DNA from: Dorea sp. D27
Lineage (GTDB): Bacteria; Bacillota; Clostridia; Lachnospirales; Lachnospiraceae
Assembly: GCF_001185345.1 (NCBI RefSeq)
Contig: NZ_KQ236743.1
Coordinates: 502,343 to 560,760 of the forward strand
Direction: 5' to 3'
DNA length: 58,418 nucleotides
Part shown: in pieces, positions 52,944-58,418 of the stretch
Layout of the letters: the number at the start of each line of letters is the position of its first letter
Position numbering within the stretch: the stretch's first letter is position 1
Made by a program: the position numbers and the translations under genes
Notes under the pieces: generated by a model
Databases searched by the model: none
What the model was told of the DNA's origin: nothing
Seen by the model: the letters and a program-made list of their open reading frames with translations, nothing else

Positions 52944-53528
52944 ATGTTTATTATCGCAGGACTTGGCAATCCTACATTACAGTATGAAGGTACAAGGCAT
53001 AACGTAGGATTTGATGTCATAGATACGATTGCGGACAAATATAATATTTCCGTAGATTACCGGAAGAACAGGGCATATATCGGAAAAGGCATCATTGCCG
53101 GACAGAAAGTGCTGCTCGCAAAGCCGCAGACGTATATGAACTTAAGCGGCGAGAGCATAAGAGCGCTCGTGGACTATTATAAAGTAGATGAGGAGACGGA
53201 ACTTCTCGTCATCTATGACGATGTAAGCCTTGGGGTCGGACAGCTGCGCATACGTAAGAAAGGCAGCGCAGGGGGGCACAACGGGATAAAAAGTATCATC
53301 TCGTGCCTTGGGACAGACATATTTCCGCGCATAAAAGTAGGAGTCGGCGAGAAACCGAAGCGGTATGACCTGGCCGATTATGTGCTTGGCCATTTTTCTA
53401 AAGAAGAGCGGGAGAGGATGGAGGAAGGCTATGGACATGCGGCTGAGGCAGTGGAGATGATAGCGGCTGGTGATATAGATGCCGCTATGAATGAGTATAA
53501 CCGAAAAGTAAAGCCTAAGGAGGGCTGA
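52944..53528 (+). CDS. pth: Peptidyl-tRNA hydrolase
   Basis: Frees tRNA from peptidyl-tRNA dropped by ribosomes. 194 residues; GLGNP with Asn9, catalytic His19 in GTRHNVGFD, KPQTYMNLSGES and VIYDDVSL are intact. GAGGTGAG precedes the start. The mfd start follows its stop by two bases, the usual pth-mfd order of Firmicutes. Confidence 0.97.
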   Translation: MFIIAGLGNPTLQYEGTRHNVGFDVIDTIADKYNISVDYRKNRAYIGKGIIAGQKVLLAKPQTYMNLSGESIRALVDYYKVDEETELLVIYDDVSLGVGQLRIRKKGSAGGHNGIKSIISCLGTDIFPRIKVGVGEKPKRYDLADYVLGHFSKEERERMEEGYGHAAEAVEMIAAGDIDAAMNEYNRKVKPKEG

Positions 53529-53530
53529 TT

Positions 53531-56500
53531 ATGCAAGCCTTAATAAGGCCGTTAGAAGAATTGGCGGAATTTGAAGAGCTTCAGAAAACGAAGAAAAGCA
53601 GATCCGGGATGATACAGATATCCGGCTGCGTCAATTCACAGAAAACTCATATGATGTACGCGTTGAGCGATGGCTGCCGCTATAAAGTCATCGCCTGTTC
53701 CAGTGAGTCGAAAGCGAAGCAGATCTATGAAGAATATCGTTTCCTGGATCCGAATACATACCTGTATCCGGCGAAGGACCTTTTGTTCTATCAGGCAGAC
53801 CTAAGGAGCAGGGAACTGGTACAGCAGAGGATGGAAGTCATCCAGTCCGTCATCTCGGGGCAGGACATAACCGTTGTCACGAGCTTCGACGGATTCATGG
53901 ATGCCCTGCTGCCAAAGGCTGAGATCGAGAGACGTACGATAACGGTGAAGAGCGACAGCGCGGTCGACCTGGCCAAGATGCAGAAAGATCTGGCGGGACT
54001 TGGATATGACAGGGAGATACAGATAGAAGGTCCGGGACAGTTTGCTGTCCGCGGAGGGATTCTGGATGTATATCCGCTGACTGAGGAACTTCCAATCAGA
54101 ATAGAACTCTGGGGAGACGAGGTGGACTCGATCCGTACCTTTGATGTCGGCACGCAGCGGTCAATAGAGAATCTTGAGGAAGTCGTCATATATCCGGCCA
54201 GCGAATTCCCGGAAGAGGGGGAGAAGAGGGTTTCCTTTCTGGATTATTTTGAGCCGGAGCGTACGATACTCTTTCTCGACGAACCGGTGCGGCTTCTGGA
54301 AAAAGGGAAAGGTGTCGAAGATGAATTTATAGAAGCGCAGAAACGACGCCTCGAAAGCGGCTATGATATGACCGATGCGGAAGCACAGCTCTTTCATGCG
54401 GATGAGATAGTCAGACGGATGAACGGCTATAGCAGCATCGGCTTCTCTGCGTTGGAAATGCGCTGCAGAGGGTTTGAAGTCCGCGGCTCTCTCAGTCTGA
54501 TGACGAAGAGCGTCAATCCATATAACAGCAGCTTCGACATGCTGACGCAGGACTTGAAGCGTCTGAAGAGAAACGGTTACCGTGTCGTGCTCCTTTCGGG
54601 TTCCAGAACGAGGGCAAAGCGGCTGGCCGAAGATCTCCGTGATTATAACCTGAGCAGCTATTACAGCGATGAGATGGACCGGGAGGTGGATCCTGGTGCG
54701 ATTATGACCGCTTATGGACATGTGGCGGAGGGATATGAATATCCGATGCTTAAATTTACCGTGATAGCAGAGACGGATATCTTCGGCAAGGTAAAGAAGA
54801 AAAAGAAGAGGAAATCATACGAAGGCCGTAAGATTCAGAGCTTTTCAGAGCTGAAGCCGGGTGACTATGTCGTCCACGAAAACCATGGTCTGGGAATCTA
54901 CCAGGGGATAGAGAAGATAGAAGTGGACAAAGTGGCAAAGGATTATATGAAGATATCCTATGCAAAAGGTGGAAATCTCTACATTCCGGCCACTCAGCTT
55001 GATCTGATACAGAAATATGCAAGCTCGGACTCGAAGAAGCCGAAGCTGAACAGGCTCGGGACACAGGAGTGGACGAAGACGAAGAAAAAAGTCCGGGGGG
55101 CGGTAAAAGAAATCGCAAGAGACCTTGTGGCGCTTTACGCGGCCCGGCAGGAACAGGAAGGGTATGTGTACGGGGAAGATACGGTCTGGCAGCGGGAGTT
55201 CGAAGAGATGTTTCCTTTTGAGGAGACGGAAGACCAGCTTCTGGCCATCGAGGCGGTAAAGCGGGATATGCAGAGCCGCAGGATTATGGACCGCCTTATC
55301 TGCGGGGATGTCGGCTACGGCAAGACCGAGATAGCAATCCGGGCGGCTTTCAAGGCCGTGCAGGAGGATAAGCAGGTCGTATATCTCGTGCCGACGACGA
55401 TTCTTGCCCAGCAGCATTACAATACATTTGTTCAGCGGATGCGTGACTTTCCGGTAAGGATAGACCTCATGTGCCGGTTCCGTACACCGTCACAGCAGAA
55501 GAAGACGGCGGAAGACACGAAGCGGGGTCTCGTGGATATCGTGATTGGGACACACCGTGTGCTGAGCAATGATATGGAGTTCAAGAACCTTGGGCTTCTC
55601 ATCATAGATGAGGAGCAGAGATTTGGCGTGCAGCATAAAGAGAAGATTAAAAAACTGAAAGAAAACGTGGATGTGCTGACGCTTACGGCTACCCCTATCC
55701 CCCGGACGCTTCATATGAGCCTGATCGGCATACGTGACATGAGCGTGCTGGAAGAAGCGCCGAACGACAGGATGCCCATACAGACTTATGTGATGGAATA
55801 TAACGATGAGATGGTGCGTGAAGCAATCGAAAGGGAGTGCGCCCGCCAGGGACAGGTCTACTATGTCTATAACCGTGTGGAAGATATCGCTGAGGTTACG
55901 GCCGGCATACAGAAGCTCGTGCCGGAAGTCAGCGTCGCTTTTGCACATGGGCAGATGAAAGAACACCAGCTGGAAAAAATCATGTATGACTTCATCAACG
56001 GCGAGATAGATGTCCTCGTATCAACCACGATTATTGAGACAGGGCTTGACATATCAAATGTCAATACGATGATTATCCACGATGCGGACCGGCTGGGACT
56101 GTCGCAGCTCTATCAGCTGAGGGGCCGTGTGGGCCGTTCCAACAGGATGGCATATGCGTTCCTTCTGTACCGGAGAGACAAGATGCTCAAAGAAGTGGCG
56201 GAAAAGCGCCTGTCTGCTATCCGTGAATTCACCGATCTTGGCTCCGGGTTCAAGATTGCCATGCGGGATCTGGAGATCAGAGGTGCAGGAAACCTGCTTG
56301 GTGCCCAGCAGCACGGGCATATGGAGGCAGTCGGATACGATTTGTACTGCAAGATGCTCAATGAGGCGGTAAAGCATCTCAAAGGAGAGATGGAAGAAGA
56401 GACCTATACGACGACAATGGATCTGAACGTGGATGCGTTTATCCCGGATTCTTATATTCCGAACGAATATCAGAAGCTGGATATATATAAGAGGATTGCC

Positions 56501-56872
56501 GCGGTGGAGACGGAAGATGAGATGGAGGACATGGTAGAGGAGCTCATCGACCGTTTCGGCGATATACCGAAGAAAGTGGAGACGCTGCTTAACGTCGCCC
56601 GTCTGAAAGCGCTGGCCCACCACGTATACGTGACGGCTGTGGAACAGAAAGGCGAGACATATACCTTTGTGATGTATGAGAAGGCGAAGGTCCGTCCGGA
56701 ACGGATTCAAGACCTTCTGGATACGTTCAAAGGGGCGCTCGTATTTAAGACGGATACGCCGCCATATTTTGTCTATGAAAAGAAGAGCAGGAATAAAAAG
56801 GAAAAGAATGAGGACATTCTGCAGGTTGTGAAAAATGTGTTAATTGGAATAAAAGGATTGATTGACGCTTAA
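53531..56872 (+). CDS. mfd: Transcription-repair coupling factor
   Basis: A DNA translocase that removes stalled RNA polymerase and recruits UvrA. 1113 residues: UvrB-like N-terminal module (about 1-340), RNA polymerase-interaction domain ([16 protein letters not shown] near 445), SF2 helicase motor with Walker [10 protein letters not shown] and DEEQRFG, and C-terminal TRCF domain (about 950-1050). Slightly shorter than in E. coli and B. subtilis, with no missing domain. Confidence 0.97.
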   Translation: MQALIRPLEELAEFEELQKTKKSRSGMIQISGCVNSQKTHMMYALSDGCRYKVIACSSESKAKQIYEEYRFLDPNTYLYPAKDLLFYQADLRSRELVQQRMEVIQSVISGQDITVVTSFDGFMDALLPKAEIERRTITVKSDSAVDLAKMQKDLAGLGYDREIQIEGPGQFAVRGGILDVYPLTEELPIRIELWGDEVDSIRTFDVGTQRSIENLEEVVIYPASEFPEEGEKRVSFLDYFEPERTILFLDEPVRLLEKGKGVEDEFIEAQKRRLESGYDMTDAEAQLFHADEIVRRMNGYSSIGFSALEMRCRGFEVRGSLSLMTKSVNPYNSSFDMLTQDLKRLKRNGYRVVLLSGSRTRAKRLAEDLRDYNLSSYYSDEMDREVDPGAIMTAYGHVAEGYEYPMLKFTVIAETDIFGKVKKKKKRKSYEGRKIQSFSELKPGDYVVHENHGLGIYQGIEKIEVDKVAKDYMKISYAKGGNLYIPATQLDLIQKYASSDSKKPKLNRLGTQEWTKTKKKVRGAVKEIARDLVALYAARQEQEGYVYGEDTVWQREFEEMFPFEETEDQLLAIEAVKRDMQSRRIMDRLICGDVGYGKTEIAIRAAFKAVQEDKQVVYLVPTTILAQQHYNTFVQRMRDFPVRIDLMCRFRTPSQQKKTAEDTKRGLVDIVIGTHRVLSNDMEFKNLGLLIIDEEQRFGVQHKEKIKKLKENVDVLTLTATPIPRTLHMSLIGIRDMSVLEEAPNDRMPIQTYVMEYNDEMVREAIERECARQGQVYYVYNRVEDIAEVTAGIQKLVPEVSVAFAHGQMKEHQLEKIMYDFINGEIDVLVSTTIIETGLDISNVNTMIIHDADRLGLSQLYQLRGRVGRSNRMAYAFLLYRRDKMLKEVAEKRLSAIREFTDLGSGFKIAMRDLEIRGAGNLLGAQQHGHMEAVGYDLYCKMLNEAVKHLKGEMEEETYTTTMDLNVDAFIPDSYIPNEYQKLDIYKRIAAVETEDEMEDMVEELIDRFGDIPKKVETLLNVARLKALAHHVYVTAVEQKGETYTFVMYEKAKVRPERIQDLLDTFKGALVFKTDTPPYFVYEKKSRNKKEKNEDILQVVKNVLIGIKGLIDA

Positions 56873-56886
56873 AAACGGGCTATAAT
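56858..56886 (+). promoter_or_regulatory. Promoter of the lipoprotein foldase gene
   Basis: TTGATT (56858-56863) inside the last codons of mfd and TATAAT (56881-56886) with a 17-base spacer. Confidence 0.6.
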
Positions 56887-56923
56887 AGTGAAATTAGCAG
56901 TACTAAGGAGGGTATATAAAAAC

Positions 56924-57976
56924 ATGAAAAAGAGAGTGTTACTATTTGCAATAACGGGTCTGCTTGCGGCAGGCGTCCTCACCGGCTGCGGATCCATCGA
57001 CGAGAATGACGTGGTGGCTACTGTGGGAGAGAAAGAGATTACAGCCGATGTTGCAAATTTCTTTGCGAGATATACACAAGCCCAGTATGAAACGTATTAT
57101 TCCGGCTACCTTGGGGAAGATATGTGGAATACTGACGCTGCAGAAGGACAGACGTATGAAGAATATGTCAAGGACTCTGTGCTGAAAGAGCTGGAAAGGA
57201 TGATTGTGCTGGAAGAGCACATGGGAGATTATGACGTATCTCTTACAGAGGAAGAGAAGGCTGTCATTGAAAAATCTGCCAAAACATTTGATGAAGATAA
57301 TACGCTGGAATCCAAGGAGAAGATATCAGGCTCCAAGAAAACGGTAAAACGTGTACTGACACTGATGGCAATACAGAAAAAGATGTCAGAAGCCATAGAG
57401 GCGGGCGCGGATACGGAAGTATCGGATGACGAAGCGGCTCAGAAGAGTATGCAGTACGTACTGTTCCCCTATACGAAGACAGATGATTCCGGCGAATCTG
57501 CCGACCTGTCGGATGAGGAAAAGGCTGAGGCCAAAAAGAATGCGGAGAACTTTGCAGACAGCGCTAAGACAGCGGAAGACTTCAGCGCGCTTGCCACGGA
57601 GCAGGGGCTGGAAGCACAGACCGCCACGTTTGACAGCGAATCCGCAAGCCCGGATGAAGACCTCGTAAAGGCGGCAGACGCACTCGGAGAAGGAGAAGCA
57701 ACCGGTGTCATAGAGACAGATGGCGGCTGCTATGTGGCCAAAGTGACCAGCCTTCTGGACAGAGAGGCAACGGATTCCAAAAAGGAAAGCATCGTCCAGG
57801 AGAGAAAGACGAAACTTTATGACGATACGTGTGACAAGTGGGTTAAGAAAGCGGGCGTGAAGGTGAACAAAGGAGTCTGGAAGAAAGTGGACTTCAATGA
57901 CCTGAGCGTCACCATTAAGCAGAGCAGTGAAGAACCATACGCCGACGGAGCCAAGACAGACGACCAGGCGGAGTAA
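56924..57976 (+). CDS. PrsA/SurA-like lipoprotein, putative peptidyl-prolyl isomerase
   Basis: 350 residues with a signal peptide ending in a lipobox (VLTGC, Cys22). A SurA-type N-terminal helical region (about 25-160) is followed by a PPIC-like region with MQYVLFPYT, an acidic Ser/Asp/Glu/Lys insertion (about 180-215) and GEGEATGVIETDGGCYVAKV. It is expected to fold exported proteins outside the membrane. Start at 56924 after AAGGAGG; an upstream in-frame Met at 56888 lacks a site. The gene ends where element B (right copy) begins on the other strand. Confidence 0.88.
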   Translation: MKKRVLLFAITGLLAAGVLTGCGSIDENDVVATVGEKEITADVANFFARYTQAQYETYYSGYLGEDMWNTDAAEGQTYEEYVKDSVLKELERMIVLEEHMGDYDVSLTEEEKAVIEKSAKTFDEDNTLESKEKISGSKKTVKRVLTLMAIQKKMSEAIEAGADTEVSDDEAAQKSMQYVLFPYTKTDDSGESADLSDEEKAEAKKNAENFADSAKTAEDFSALATEQGLEAQTATFDSESASPDEDLVKAADALGEGEATGVIETDGGCYVAKVTSLLDREATDSKKESIVQERKTKLYDDTCDKWVKKAGVKVNKGVWKKVDFNDLSVTIKQSSEEPYADGAKTDDQAE

Positions 57977-58235
57977 ATGTGGGTTTAAGTAAATTAGGCG
58001 GCGGGCGGGGAGCCGGGTGGCAGATGCTTCGATGCGTACGAGGCTCCGACTATTTCACGTATCCCTAACCCTCCGGAATGCGCGCCGATAGCGGCTTGCA
58101 TCCCGCAGGATAAGGGCTACGGTAAGGATTCTCCGCCTCTCCCGCTTACACCTGCGCATCTCCCACCCGGCTCCCCGCCCGCTATCTACTTCACTTAACA
58201 AGGGCGAGAGTGGCTGTGTAACGTTACTGGACAGC
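57975..58235 (-). ncRNA. Element B, right copy: candidate structured RNA of unknown family
   Basis: On the minus strand the 5' arm 58182-58156 pairs with 58027-58001 at 26 of 27 positions and encloses a 128-nt core that matches the left copy in length. Six arm positions differ from the left copy, and all six keep pairing because both sides changed. A 9-bp outer helix is possible between TTAAGTGAA (about 58188-58196) and TTTACTTAA (about 57985-57993). The conserved 3' end (ACATTT in RNA sense) touches the stop codon of the upstream gene, so the element is directly adjacent and convergent to it. No ORF is convincing. Upstream (RNA sense) the CCAGTA and ACACAGCC blocks are shared with the left copy. 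Confidence 0.65.
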
Positions 58236-58281
58236 GGATGAACGCTGGCTGCGTCAGCTAGATGGAAAATGGTAGCAAGCT

Positions 58282-58418
58282 TAGTGTATACAGCACATAC
58301 AGTTTAAAACGTTGTATATTATCGCAGTTAAACGTTTGCAGCGTGGCGTACACGCCGTTGCTGCAGGAAGAGCCGGAGTCAGGTAGGGGATGTTATCTCA
58401 CATAACAGCCCTGTACCT
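58282..58418. repeat. Element A, right copy (truncated by window end)
   Basis: 132 of 137 bases match 1-137 in the same orientation. The five substitutions correspond to left-copy positions 44, 63, 84, 104 and 106. Both hairpin 5' halves are present; the closing arm of the second hairpin lies beyond the window. Relative to element B, A has the opposite orientation from that at the left end. Confidence 0.85.

Overview
The window looks like a chromosomal segment of a spore-forming, anaerobic Lachnospiraceae (Clostridium cluster XIVa) relative. Evidence: the cotJABC coat cluster, spoIIGA-sigE-sigG, a ThrRS that lacks the TGS domain, glycyl-radical pyruvate formate-lyase with its activase, an Hrb-type flavin reductase/rubredoxin fusion, GGAGG ribosome-binding sites and a GC content near 47-48%. 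I do not name a species. I see no prophage, integrase, transposase, CRISPR array or restriction system.

Layout. 1-565: a dispersed repeat (element A) and a structured, probably RNA-coding element (element B). 566-9681: galM, a membrane-anchored amidase, T-box-controlled thrS, an Old-Yellow-Enzyme-type FeS flavoenzyme with a divergent LysR regulator, a chorismate mutase-shikimate kinase fusion, a YqeG-type phosphatase and efp. 9932-17766: two DUF genes, a cytidylate-kinase-like gene, tRNA-Arg(CCG), azlCD, a GntR-ABC transporter operon on the minus strand, nfo and the Hrb fusion. 17955-28425: argS, an alanyl-tRNA editing protein, an HtrA protease, glyA, the copper operon copA-csoR-copZ, a zinc-ribbon membrane protein and cotJABC. 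28490-35261: pflBA behind a ZTP riboswitch, a 53-codon gene on the minus strand, a radical SAM pseudogene, a SEDS protein, degV and a small membrane protein.

35374-46736 is a division/cell-wall (dcw) cluster: mraZ, rsmH, ftsL, two class B PBPs, mraY, murD, ftsW, ftsQ, ftsZ. No murG, murC/B or ftsA is present within it. It continues directly into sporulation: spoIIGA and sigE, then a beta-CASP nuclease-like protein, then sigG. 51389-57976 holds a phosphoglycolate-phosphatase-like HAD protein, two small uncharacterised proteins, pth, mfd and a PrsA/SurA-like lipoprotein.

The most unusual content is at the two ends. Element A (137 bp visible in both copies, 132/137 identical) occurs at 1-137 and 58282-58418. 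Element B, about 180-260 nt, occurs at about 233-490 (+) and about 57975-58235 (-). The two B copies are diverged. Their 128-nt cores align without gaps at 98/128 identity. Each is enclosed by a 27-bp helix, and between copies six pairs of that helix have changed on both sides so that pairing is kept. That is the signature of a conserved folded RNA (or folded DNA), not of an ordinary transposon end. I cannot assign B to a known family from memory. A second repeat layer consists of four long GC-rich palindromes (three of a GGGGTCAGACCCC type) placed between transcription units.
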